From: Chryseosolibacter histidinae
Lineage (GTDB): Bacteria > Bacteroidota > Bacteroidia > Cytophagales > Cyclobacteriaceae
Assembly (NCBI RefSeq): GCF_018598225.1
Contig: NZ_JAHESF010000010.1
Span: 62,001-126,000 of the forward strand
Length of the DNA stretch: 64,000 bases
Direction: 5' to 3'
This document shows, piece by piece, positions 24,810-33,222 of the stretch (within the stretch, counting starts at the first letter, position 1; every line of letters begins with the position of its first letter). The notes below the pieces were generated by a model that saw only the letters and a program-made list of their open reading frames with translations, did not search any database and had not been told where the DNA came from. A program made the position numbers and the translations under genes.

Positions 24810-27623
24810 CTATTTGAACTTGCGCAGATCGTAGGTGATCATGAGCATGTAGTAGCGTGTGAGGGCGTTGGTCTGACTGTCTTCGATGTAGGTTTCGGTC
24901 ACGTCGCGGTTGATGCTGCGGTTCTGATTCAGGAGGTCGAAGCCACTGATGCGGATGTCGAGCGATTTGTCTTTGAGCAGCTTGTAGCCGATGGCCGCGT
25001 TCCAGAACCAGATGCTCTGGTTGAATTCTTCACCGAGGCCGGTATAGACGGTGTTCACCAGGTTGGAATTAAAAACGATTCCCTTCCAGGGTTGCCATGT
25101 AAGCCGCAGCGATGTGAGGTGTGTGAAATAATTGTTATCGGAGCTGGTTTGCAGCGTGTTCTTGACGATCACATAGTTGGCCGTGTAAGAGACGGTGAAA
25201 TCGATCGCCTCGTGGTTACTACCCAGCACAATGCCTTCGCTGAGGGAATAGTTGTGCGCAAGATTGGTCCTGCCGTTGATGAGCGCCGGCGTACGGTTGT
25301 AATTGAATCCCGTGTTCAGGTTCAGGTTCGATTTGATGGCCGACATCGGCACACCGAAAGTAATGAACGTTCTGGCGTTCCAGTTCTCAGGCACGTTGAT
25401 GGGATACGTCAGCTGTGTGCCGCGCTGGCTGAGCCTGACACCATTTACCGTAGTATCTTTCTCGGCGCGGAAGGTAGCGTTGCCGATATAATCCTTTACA
25501 TAGTTGGCGAACAGGAACACATTAAAGCTCGACGCGGTCTTGAAGTTGGTTCTTCCATAACGCAATGTGAAAGTGTGCTGATAATCCTGTTTCAGGTTGC
25601 TGTTACCACTTCGCAGGAATAACGGGTTCCGGTTGTTGACCACGTTCTGAAGCTGCGATACGGTAGGCGCATTGGTGGCAGTGCGGTAATTGAAGCGCAG
25701 GTTCGCGCCTTGCGAAAACTTGTAATTGAGCATGGCCTGGGGTAACAGGTTCTCGAACGAGCGCTGAAGCTCGAAGGGCTGCGGAAAATCCTGGGTGCTG
25801 GCCAGGTCGGCGTATTGAAAATTCAACCCGGTCATGAAATTGAACCGCTTCTTGTTGTAGCGGTAGCTGGCACCGCCGCGGTTGGAGAGATAAGTATTCT
25901 CGAACACGTTGGTCAGCAGCGTATCGAGGGTGAGGTTGGCGCCTGTTTCGGGGTTGATGTCGAATGTTTGTTTGCTGGTGCTGCTTTTGGTGAGCGAGAG
26001 TGTATAGTTGACCTGGAACTGGCCCGACTTGCCGATAGGCTCCGTAAAGGCAACATTGGAAGAATACGTGTCGCTGGAGGTGATCTGATCGGCGTGCTGA
26101 TCGATGCGCACCGTGGTGTCGTTGAGAAAATCGTCGTCGACCGAGCGGAGACCGGAGTCGGCATCACGGTCGTTCAGGGTTACCGTTGCATTGATGGACG
26201 CTGAGCGGCCTCGTTTTTTAAAACGGTGTCTGAACAGCACGTTATTCGAAAAGTTGTAACCCGTGTTATAACCATAGTTGCCATTGTCGAGGTGGCGCTC
26301 CTGCGTTTCGCTGGTCAGGTAATCGCCGCCCAGGTTAGACTGCGACCGGTTGCGCTGCTGGCTGAATGCCGGCGTGACCACCAATGAATTTGCCGAGTCG
26401 ATCTCGTATTCAAGGCGGAGGTTCAGGCGGTGATTGAAATTGGTGCTGGTGGCCCTGTTGCGCTCGGTATAAACCAGGCCACTGTCGCGCTGGGCAATGA
26501 AAGTTCGCTCCAGCGATGTTCTTCTGTCGTTGTCTGCCTTGTTGAAGAAATAACTGCCTGAGAGCTCCACCTTCTTCCACTCGTTGCTGTAGTTGAGGCC
26601 CATGGCATGCGTTGTCGAGATCCCGCTCTGCTGACCCACCTGAAAATTGCTGCTATTGTTATTATTATTCCCGCCACCATTGGTCCGGCCTCCGCCACGA
26701 CCACCGCGGCCTCCCCCTGACGAGGTGCTGTTGCCGGAGATGCCCAGCAGGTCTTCATTGCTGAAATTCTGTTGATTGATATTGTTGGTGAGACCGATCG
26801 CGGAAAGCTTGCGCGCACCTTTGAAGGCGTTCATGTTTCCGCCAGCGATGTATCGTCCGTTCTCTCCCGCGCCCGCGTAAATTTTCCCGAAGTCTCCCCT
26901 GCTCACACCTTTCTTGGTAACGATGTTGATGGTCTTGCGGGTTTGCCCGTCGTCGAACCCGGTGAACTGGGCCTGCTCACTCAGGCGGTCGAACACTTCG
27001 ATCTTGTCGATCACTTCGGCGGGCAGGTTCTTGAGTGTGATGTTCGGATCGTCGCCAAAGAAGGGTTTGCCATCAACGAGGATCTGCTGAACGTTCTCGC
27101 CCTGGGCCTTTACACCGCTGCCGTCTACTGTGATGCCCGGCATTTTGGTGATGAGGTCTTCCACGTTGCCATCGCGACTTGTTTTGAATGCATTGGCATT
27201 GTATTGAAGGGTGTCACCTTTCTGCTGCACGCGGATCTGCGTATCGGTTACCTCCACAGCTTTCAGCGCCACGGCCGACTGCGAGATCATGAGCGGACCG
27301 ATCTCGATATTCTCCCCTCTCACCCTGATGAATCTTTGCCTGGTGGTATATCCGATGTAGGTTGCTTTCAGCCGGTAGCCACCGGGGGCAACATTTTCGA
27401 ATCTGAAATTTCCATCGATGTCTGTCAACGTGCCTTTCCACTGTGTGGTGTCGCGTACAGACCTGAGCACTACGGCAACACCCGGTAGCGGTTCCCTGGC
27501 AGTGCTGTCGATCATGGTACCGGACACGCTGAAGGTTTGCGCCGACGAGGCATAACCAATCGCCATCAGGACAATGATCAGCAGCAGGGATTTAGTCGTA
27601 AGGCCAGGCATCTCTTCAAACAT
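24810..27623 (-). CDS. Outer-membrane beta-barrel protein, TonB-dependent-receptor-like (OMP_b-brl_3 type)
   Basis: A 937-residue outer-membrane protein. After the signal (ATG 27623, or ATG 27611 giving MPGLTTKSLLLIIVLMAIGY) comes a carboxypeptidase-regulatory-like domain (about 30-110, GTMIDSTAREPLPGVAVVLR), then a plug-like domain (VEVTDTQIRVQQKGDTLQYN, ILVDGKPFFGDD, VIDKIEVFDRLSEQ) and a barrel with the OMP_b-brl_3 pattern. A low-complexity loop rich in Gly, Arg and Asn (about 290-325; 26640-26730) is unusual and may be exposed. No SusD partner is present. Substrate unknown. Confidence 0.9.
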   Translation of the reverse strand: MFEEMPGLTTKSLLLIIVLMAIGYASSAQTFSVSGTMIDSTAREPLPGVAVVLRSVRDTTQWKGTLTDIDGNFRFENVAPGGYRLKATYIGYTTRQRFIRVRGENIEIGPLMISQSAVALKAVEVTDTQIRVQQKGDTLQYNANAFKTSRDGNVEDLITKMPGITVDGSGVKAQGENVQQILVDGKPFFGDDPNITLKNLPAEVIDKIEVFDRLSEQAQFTGFDDGQTRKTINIVTKKGVSRGDFGKIYAGAGENGRYIAGGNMNAFKGARKLSAIGLTNNINQQNFSNEDLLGISGNSTSSGGGRGGRGGGRTNGGGNNNNNSSNFQVGQQSGISTTHAMGLNYSNEWKKVELSGSYFFNKADNDRRTSLERTFIAQRDSGLVYTERNRATSTNFNHRLNLRLEYEIDSANSLVVTPAFSQQRNRSQSNLGGDYLTSETQERHLDNGNYGYNTGYNFSNNVLFRHRFKKRGRSASINATVTLNDRDADSGLRSVDDDFLNDTTVRIDQHADQITSSDTYSSNVAFTEPIGKSGQFQVNYTLSLTKSSTSKQTFDINPETGANLTLDTLLTNVFENTYLSNRGGASYRYNKKRFNFMTGLNFQYADLASTQDFPQPFELQRSFENLLPQAMLNYKFSQGANLRFNYRTATNAPTVSQLQNVVNNRNPLFLRSGNSNLKQDYQHTFTLRYGRTNFKTASSFNVFLFANYVKDYIGNATFRAEKDTTVNGVRLSQRGTQLTYPINVPENWNARTFITFGVPMSAIKSNLNLNTGFNYNRTPALINGRTNLAHNYSLSEGIVLGSNHEAIDFTVSYTANYVIVKNTLQTSSDNNYFTHLTSLRLTWQPWKGIVFNSNLVNTVYTGLGEEFNQSIWFWNAAIGYKLLKDKSLDIRISGFDLLNQNRSINRDVTETYIEDSQTNALTRYYMLMITYDLRKFK

Positions 27624-27771
27624 CAGGTATGATCCGTAATCTGTTACAAATATCTGTTAATCTCCTCTATGATCTGAGCTTTATCGTGTCATCGGCTAAT
27701 GGAGAGGACCAGAGGATTTAACAACGCGTGCAAATTAAGGAACAATGTTGAGGGAAATTTGAAGGGAGAAA

Positions 27772-27906
27772 AGTTGCCAGTTACCGGTTACCAGTTGCCA
27801 GTTTAGTGCAGTGTTACTTCAAAGTTCGGTACTCCGAACTGATGAGCAAAGCACAGGCCTTGTCATTACCACCTCACTAAACTGGTAACTGGCAACTGGC
27901 AACCAA
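27772..27906. repeat. Heptad foldback element, GGTTACC/GGTTGCC family, copy 2
   Basis: Arms 27772-27805 and 27876-27905 are inverted versions of each other and meet around CTAAACTGG. The spacer holds a perfect hairpin, AGTTCGG (27823-27829) with CCGAACT (27834-27840). Right end shared with copy 1. It lies just after the GH29 stop on that gene's strand. Confidence 0.9.
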
Positions 27907-29334
27907 TTAATGTACTTCGCCGGCTTCCATGGCTTTCTTTTCACCGCTGAAAGCTGCGCTCGCTACGGGACCTTTCACTTCGAGCTTGATCACGGTGGCG
28001 ATGGGATCGACAGATTTGTTTCCAGCTTCGATGATAACACCCTGATCATCGACGTTTGTTTTCAATGACTTGCCACCCGCCAGCAACCTGGCAGATAACA
28101 CCTTGTTTTTCAGGCCAGGCACGACCAATTTTCCGTCAGCGGGCCATTCAAAAACAGAGAGATAAAGTGTTGTGTTTCCGTTCTTCTCTTTGCGGGTGCA
28201 ACGTCCCCAACTGAGGGGCTGAAGCGGGCTCGACTTGCTTCCATAGATCGCCTCGCCATTTACTTTCATCCACGCACCGATCTCTTTCAGCGCTTTGATG
28301 CTTTGTTCCGGGAATTCACCGGTGGCTTTCGGGCCTACGTTCAACAGGTAGTTACCTCCCTTGGAAGCAATATCGATCAGGTTGCGTACCATGGTCTCCG
28401 TGCTTTTCCAATTGTTGTCGTAGCTTTTGTAACCCCAGGTGCCGTTCATGGTCATGCAGGTTTCCCAGTCTTTGCCGTCGAGCTCATCGAGCTTGGGAAT
28501 TCTTTGTTCCGGTGTTTTGTAATCGCCGGGAAAATTCGGGCGCTTCAGGCGATCGTTGGTGATGATCTTCGGCTGCAGGGCGAGCTGGGCATTGAGCTTC
28601 TCGGCATATTCGTCCGTCATGCCGGTAGGTGTATCCCACCACAGCACAGCGATATCTCCATAGTTGGTGAGGATCTCTTTTACCTGGGGCACAGCGATGT
28701 CGTCAATGTACTGCGACATGGTCTTGGTGGTTTGCACCGGATCCCAGTGTCCGCTGTTGGCAGCCGTATAGGCATCGATGCGGGCGGAGTCAGGGTTGGC
28801 CCAACCTTCTTTGGTGAGCTTTCTGGCGACGGCACCACCGGGGTTCCCCCAATCCTGCGCATGTGAATAGTACAGTCCGAGCTTGATGCCGTGCTTCCGG
28901 CAGGCTTCTGCCAGCGGTTTGATCAGGTCTTTGCCGTAGGGTGTGGCATCCACCATATCCCAATCAGTCACTTTTGAATCGAACAGCGCAAAGCCATCGT
29001 GGTGTTTCGCGGTGATCACGATGTATTTCATGCCGGCGTCCTTGGCCATCCTTACCCAGGCATCGGCGTCGTACTTCACAGGATTGAATTGTTTCGCATA
29101 GGCCCTGTAATCAGCTACGGGGATCTTTCCACGGTTCATGATCCATTCGCCAATGCGGCCGATCGCCTGACCATTGTGGGTTCCGGCAGGCACGGCATAA
29201 ACACCCCAGTGAATAAACATGCCAAAACGGGCCTCCCGCCACCATGCCATCCGCTCATCACGGTTATCGGTCTGTGCAAGAAGTACGCTCGTGACGAGCG
29301 AAATGATCAGTGCGGTTAGTAAGACTTTTTTCAT
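27907..29334 (-). CDS. GH29 alpha-L-fucosidase
   Basis: A 475-residue secreted enzyme. ATG 29334 is chosen over the upstream ATG 29406 because MKKVLLTALIISLVTSVLLAQ is a signal peptide. Family patterns: WWREARFGMFIHWGVYAVPAG (31-51), KHHDGFALFDS (110-120), YYSHAQDWGNP (155-165) and VLWWDTP, with D234 the expected nucleophile. A C-terminal beta domain (from about 385) has the usual SVFEWPADGKLVVPGL. GH29 enzymes release alpha-L-fucose with retention. No sugar-uptake genes are directly adjacent except the receptor-like barrel downstream; the heptad element between them suggests separate transcripts. Confidence 0.95.
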   Translation of the reverse strand: MKKVLLTALIISLVTSVLLAQTDNRDERMAWWREARFGMFIHWGVYAVPAGTHNGQAIGRIGEWIMNRGKIPVADYRAYAKQFNPVKYDADAWVRMAKDAGMKYIVITAKHHDGFALFDSKVTDWDMVDATPYGKDLIKPLAEACRKHGIKLGLYYSHAQDWGNPGGAVARKLTKEGWANPDSARIDAYTAANSGHWDPVQTTKTMSQYIDDIAVPQVKEILTNYGDIAVLWWDTPTGMTDEYAEKLNAQLALQPKIITNDRLKRPNFPGDYKTPEQRIPKLDELDGKDWETCMTMNGTWGYKSYDNNWKSTETMVRNLIDIASKGGNYLLNVGPKATGEFPEQSIKALKEIGAWMKVNGEAIYGSKSSPLQPLSWGRCTRKEKNGNTTLYLSVFEWPADGKLVVPGLKNKVLSARLLAGGKSLKTNVDDQGVIIEAGNKSVDPIATVIKLEVKGPVASAAFSGEKKAMEAGEVH

Positions 29335-29408
29335 CTGTGCTGATTTTTCTTTGTTGTTTATGTACCAGACGTAAGATGACGCCTGAATCCCTAAACCGCT
29401 CATCAAAT

Positions 29409-29490
29409 CTGTAATCAGTATTCGGTAATCAGGTAATCGGGTTACTGATCATTGATTACTGATTACCGATTACCGGTCACCGATCACCGT
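29409..29490. repeat. Heptad foldback element, GATTACC family
   Basis: Left arm GTAATCAGTATTCGGTAATC, right arm units TGATTAC, CGATTAC, CGGTCAC, CGATCAC, with almost no spacer. It is upstream of GH29 rather than at a gene end. Same family as 413-500. Confidence 0.85.
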
Positions 29491-29568
29491 CTTTAGTAAC
29501 ATTCTACCATTCATTTTGGTAAAAAAGTACCATTTCCGTTCAGCCGCTTTCATTGTAGTTTTACCGCC

Positions 29569-29682
29569 ATGATCAGTTATAAAAAGCTCAAATCCGAGGT
29601 TCAGGTCCAGATCAGGGTTGCCCTGGTGTTTGTTGGCATTCTGGTGGCGATCGTCGTCATCCAGGAGCTGATGGCGCTTTAA
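29569..29682 (+). CDS. Possible 37-residue single-span membrane protein
   Basis: ATG 29569 opens a 37-codon frame: a charged N-terminus (MISYKKLKSEVQVQIR) followed by one hydrophobic span (VALVFVGILVAIVVI) and a short tail QELMAL. The positive-then-hydrophobic order is what a small inner-membrane protein would show. I know no family for it. It lies in a 430-bp gap, upstream of the glycosyltransferase fusion and outside the flanking heptad tracts. Confidence 0.45.
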   Translation: MISYKKLKSEVQVQIRVALVFVGILVAIVVIQELMAL

Positions 29683-29744
29683 TCCATCGCTTCCTTCCCA
29701 CCCTTCTGTGCGCAATTTCCTGTGTACCAGCACACTGGCATTCT

Positions 29745-29800
29745 TAACCGATTTTACTGATTACGCCCACCGATTACCGATCACCATTTACTGATTACTA
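29745..29800. repeat. Heptad repeat tract, GATTACC family
   Basis: Units CGATTTT, ACTGATT, ACCGATT, ACCGATC, ACTGATT run in one direction only, 50 bp before the next start codon. It may be one arm of a larger element with 29409-29490, with the 37-codon frame between them. Confidence 0.75.
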
Positions 29801-29850
29801 CATTAAAAGCGGGTATAAAAATTTTACCTCCGGGTCAGGATAAACTACTT

Positions 29851-31821
29851 ATGGCTGATCTCACTAACGAATCCGCGGTGCTTCGGAATAAAGTCCTGTT
29901 TTTTCTTTCCCTGCCCCGGCACGATGCAAAGTACACTTCCACTCCCTGGCAGATCGCCGTTCAGCTGGCGGGCGGCAACCGGGTGTTCTTTATGGACCAT
30001 CCGTATACGTTTATGGACCTGCTTACCCGCTTCCGGGAGCCCGCTGTGAAGAAACGGTTGAAAGCTTATTCTTCTGAAAGCAGCAGTTTTGTGAAAGATG
30101 GGGTGACGGTGATCCTTCCGCCTTTTGTGTGGCCCGTCAATTTTCTTCCCAAAGGCAGACTCTACAACTTTTTCTCGGCATGGAATCACCGCCTCGTTGT
30201 CAAAAGGGCCAATCGTGTGCTGAAGGCTCAAGCGGTGAGCAGTGTGATCTATGTCAACTCGTTCAACTTTTATTTTCAGAAGCTGCACGCTTTTCTATCG
30301 CCAAACAAGGAGCTGAATGTTTACCATTGCATCGATCCCATGGTAAAAGGTTTTACACTGCGGCATGGACCTTACCTCCAGGCGCAGGCCGCGCGGAAGG
30401 CCGACCTGATCATTTCTACGGCCCCGGCGCTTCAGCAGCGTTTCCGCGATCAGGGATTTTCAAAAAGTTTTCTCGTGCCCAACGCCGCCAACTTCAAGCT
30501 GTTCGCGCAGGCATCGACCGTTCCACTGCATCCGAAGCTTGCCGGCGTGCAGGGAAAAGTGATGGGATTTTTTGGCAATATCGAGCGGCGTACAGACTTC
30601 ACGTTGCTACGTCAGGTGCTCGATATTCTTCACGACTGGCGACTGGTGCTGGCAGGCCCCGTTGAAAAACAATATGTACCCCGCGAGTTCATGGACGACC
30701 CGCGTGTTCACTTCACCGGCGCATTCACACACGACGAGGCTCCTTCCGTGGTCAAACGTTTCGACGTGGCCATCATTCCCTTCCGGTGCGATGAAGCCGG
30801 CAAAGGCATTTATCCACTGAAGCTTTACGAATACCTGGCCGCGGGAAAACCCGTGGTCTCCACAAACTTTAACCCTGATGTGCTCGGTGACCTGAAAGAA
30901 GTGATCCAGGTTGCAGACTCACCACAGGACTTTGCAAAAGCTGTACTCATGACCTACGCTACCGACTCCGAAGAAAAGATCCAGGCACGCATCACCACCG
31001 CTTCGCAGCACACGTGGGAGAACCGGGCGAAAGATTTCAGTAACCTGATCAGCCAGGAGCTACAACAAAAAGCCGCAGCACCTCCACAGCCTGGTGGAAA
31101 GACCGGCAACGCACGTTCATTAAAAGAACGCATCAAGAACAATCCGCGCCTGAAGAAGCTCGTGCTGTCGCTCATCTTCAGACGCAAGCCCAACGGATCG
31201 CGGGTGAAGTGGTACGTCTGGTTGTGGCTCATTTTCCCGAAATATTTCCGCCGTGGTGTGAGCTGGGGCTCGCGGCTCGACCTTTCGCCCTTCAATAAGT
31301 ATAAACTAGGTAAGTACTCCCGTGTAGAGCAGGGTGTTGTGATCAACAATGGCATGGGCGATGTGATCATCCACGACGAAGTGCATACGGGCATCGGATG
31401 TATCATCATCGGACCGGTAACACTGCACAAGCATGTGGGACTGTCGCAGTATGTGCGCATCCTCGGCATGCACCATGGAAGCGATGTGCTCTCGCCGCAC
31501 CATCACCAACCGGCCTGGCGTGCCCCGGTGATCCTGGAAGAAGATGCTTTTATCGGTACGGGAACAGTGATCATGGGCAAAAAAAATGGCGAGCCTCTTG
31601 TGCTGGGCCGTTATTGCCGCGTGGGAGCCAATGCCCTGGTCACCACCGATATCCCTCCGTACAGTGTCGCGGTGGGAAATCCTGCCAAAGTGGTAAGGGT
31701 ATGGGATTTTGAAAAGAACTGCTGGGTAAAACCTGGAACACAGTCGCCAGCCCCGCCGGAAGCGCAGCGCAAGGTTGGAAAGCCCGATATCCCGGTATTA
31801 CCCGATCCTCTGTCTGAATAA
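29851..31821 (+). CDS. Fusion of a GT1/GT4-type glycosyltransferase and a hexapeptide acyltransferase
   Basis: A 656-residue cytoplasmic protein. Residues 1-400 look like a TuaH-like glycosyltransferase: no signal, a Rossmann-type second half with FFGNIERRTDFTLLRQVLDI, and the sugar-nucleotide motif (DVAIIPFRCDEAGKGIYPLKLYEYLAAGKPVVSTNF near 310-345, whose acidic E is the usual EX7E-type site). A linker rich in Pro, Lys and Gly follows (about 405-440). Residues 470-630 are a left-handed beta-helix acyltransferase (VVINNGMGDVIIHDEVHTGI, AFIGTGTVIMGKKNG, YSVAVGNPAKVVRVW). A single protein could add a sugar and acetylate it during cell-surface glycan synthesis. No other glycan genes adjoin it. 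Confidence 0.85.
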   Translation: MADLTNESAVLRNKVLFFLSLPRHDAKYTSTPWQIAVQLAGGNRVFFMDHPYTFMDLLTRFREPAVKKRLKAYSSESSSFVKDGVTVILPPFVWPVNFLPKGRLYNFFSAWNHRLVVKRANRVLKAQAVSSVIYVNSFNFYFQKLHAFLSPNKELNVYHCIDPMVKGFTLRHGPYLQAQAARKADLIISTAPALQQRFRDQGFSKSFLVPNAANFKLFAQASTVPLHPKLAGVQGKVMGFFGNIERRTDFTLLRQVLDILHDWRLVLAGPVEKQYVPREFMDDPRVHFTGAFTHDEAPSVVKRFDVAIIPFRCDEAGKGIYPLKLYEYLAAGKPVVSTNFNPDVLGDLKEVIQVADSPQDFAKAVLMTYATDSEEKIQARITTASQHTWENRAKDFSNLISQELQQKAAAPPQPGGKTGNARSLKERIKNNPRLKKLVLSLIFRRKPNGSRVKWYVWLWLIFPKYFRRGVSWGSRLDLSPFNKYKLGKYSRVEQGVVINNGMGDVIIHDEVHTGIGCIIIGPVTLHKHVGLSQYVRILGMHHGSDVLSPHHHQPAWRAPVILEEDAFIGTGTVIMGKKNGEPLVLGRYCRVGANALVTTDIPPYSVAVGNPAKVVRVWDFEKNCWVKPGTQSPAPPEAQRKVGKPDIPVLPDPLSE

Positions 31822-31854
31822 CCGTTCCGGTTGTCGGTCAAATACCCAATGCAG

Positions 31855-32135
31855 GTTCACGCAAAGAACGCAAAGAAAATGCACGCAAAGGTCGCAAAGA
31901 TTTTAAATTTCACCGTCATCATGAATGGTGGTTTGAGCGTAAGTCCCGACAGCTATCGGGAGCGCGAATGAAGGATCCCCATTTAACAGCGTGCATAACA
32001 AAGTGCCAAGCGCTCGAATAAGTACGCAGTAACGATCCGCTCTCACATGCCATCACACTGGCGTCGCTCAGGATGACGGGCTTCGAAGCGAGTCTTCGCG
32101 TGCTTTGCGCTTCTTTGCGCCCTTTGCGTGAACTG
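31855..32135. repeat. Nested repeats: CGCAAAGAA arms around a GATCCTTCGCTCGC-family element
   Basis: Outer arms ACGCAAAGAACGCAAAG (from about 31859) and CTTTGCGCCCTTTGCGTG (ending about 32131) have a period near 9 bp and are inverted. Inside are CCCGACAGCTATCGGG (31946-31961), GCGCGAATGAAGGATCCCC, matching the 9308-9325 arm reversed, and the end ATCACACTGGCGTCGCTCAG. The last 20 codons of the sterol desaturase-family gene lie inside the right arm. Confidence 0.8.
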
Positions 32136-33027
32136 CATTTCTCTCTGCTTTGAAACGTGCAATGCTCGACGGGTTTCCGAAAATGAAGAAAAGCTTTTCC
32201 CTCAAGCTCGTTGCTGTTCTCACATCCCTGATCATATCGGCATATTCATGGAAGTTGATATGAACGGGGTCATGTTTGTGGTCGATGTTGTGTGTGATGC
32301 CGTATACTGCCTGCTCTTCTTCGGGCTGATACGTTTTGAAGATACGGTCCCATATGATGAAGGTGGCGCCGTAATTTTTATTGATATATTTTTCCTGGCA
32401 GCCATGGTGCACGCGGTGATTGGACGGCGTGGCGAAGATGTATTCGATGAACCGGGGCATCTTGCGGATGTATTCCGTGTGTACCCAGAACTGGAACAGC
32501 ACGGCGATCTGGTTTGTAATAAAAATGATGATGGGATGAAAACCTATAAAGGCAACAGGCAGAAAAAAGATCATCTTGATATACTGGACCCAGCTGAGCC
32601 TGAAGGAAACCGTCAGGTTATAATGCTCTCCTGAATGGTGTGCCACATGCGTAGCCCAGAAAAAGCGAAGGCGATGCGAAACATTGTGTGCCCAATAACT
32701 GCAGAAATCAAAGATGATGTAACAGGGTACAAATGTCCACCAGTAGAATTCCATACGCCAGGGTATGAGATTGTAAATGACGATAAACACGTACAGCAGT
32801 AAGGTCTTGATCAGAACGCCGATGGTGACGTTCCCCAGTCCCACGAGGATGGAGCCGATCGTTTCTTTTTTTTCATAGTATTTCCTGCTTTGGCTATAAG
32901 CGATCAGGTACTCGATCAGCACAAACAGGAACATGGCCGGTGCGGCCCAAAGAATGATATTGGGTATACTTTGCTCCACATCTTGGATGGTGTGTAAGGG
33001 TATGGGATCAGCTCCAAAAAGGTTCAT
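32068..33027 (-). CDS. Sterol desaturase/fatty acid hydroxylase family membrane protein
   Basis: A 319-residue membrane enzyme of the di-iron fatty acid hydroxylase superfamily (PF04116). Histidine boxes: HNVSH 114-118, HVAHH 127-131, H183 and HRVHH 204-208; these bind the metals. Five or so membrane spans precede and separate them. Bacterial members act on fatty acids, carotenoids or ether lipids; the substrate here is unknown. The last 20 residues, VHAKGAKKRKAREDSLRSPS and a final S, are encoded by a 9-bp-period repeat (32068-32131), so the natural end is probably near NA or earlier. It stands alone. Confidence 0.9.
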   Translation of the reverse strand: MNLFGADPIPLHTIQDVEQSIPNIILWAAPAMFLFVLIEYLIAYSQSRKYYEKKETIGSILVGLGNVTIGVLIKTLLLYVFIVIYNLIPWRMEFYWWTFVPCYIIFDFCSYWAHNVSHRLRFFWATHVAHHSGEHYNLTVSFRLSWVQYIKMIFFLPVAFIGFHPIIIFITNQIAVLFQFWVHTEYIRKMPRFIEYIFATPSNHRVHHGCQEKYINKNYGATFIIWDRIFKTYQPEEEQAVYGITHNIDHKHDPVHINFHEYADMIRDVRTATSLREKLFFIFGNPSSIARFKAERNAVHAKGAKKRKAREDSLRSPSS

Positions 33028-33222
33028 TTAGTGTATAAAGGGTTAAGAAACAGCTTTACGACGCGGGAGATGGCAGAGCAGAGGCTCCGGAACAATCCAA
33101 GGTCTCGGGCATTAAGCTATGATCTTTAAAAAATGATTCCCTCCCACCGTACTGCCGGTATCCGGAACCGTCTTTTGCATATTAGGCGAAACAATTAACT
33201 TGTCAGATTAAAAAGATCTGTC

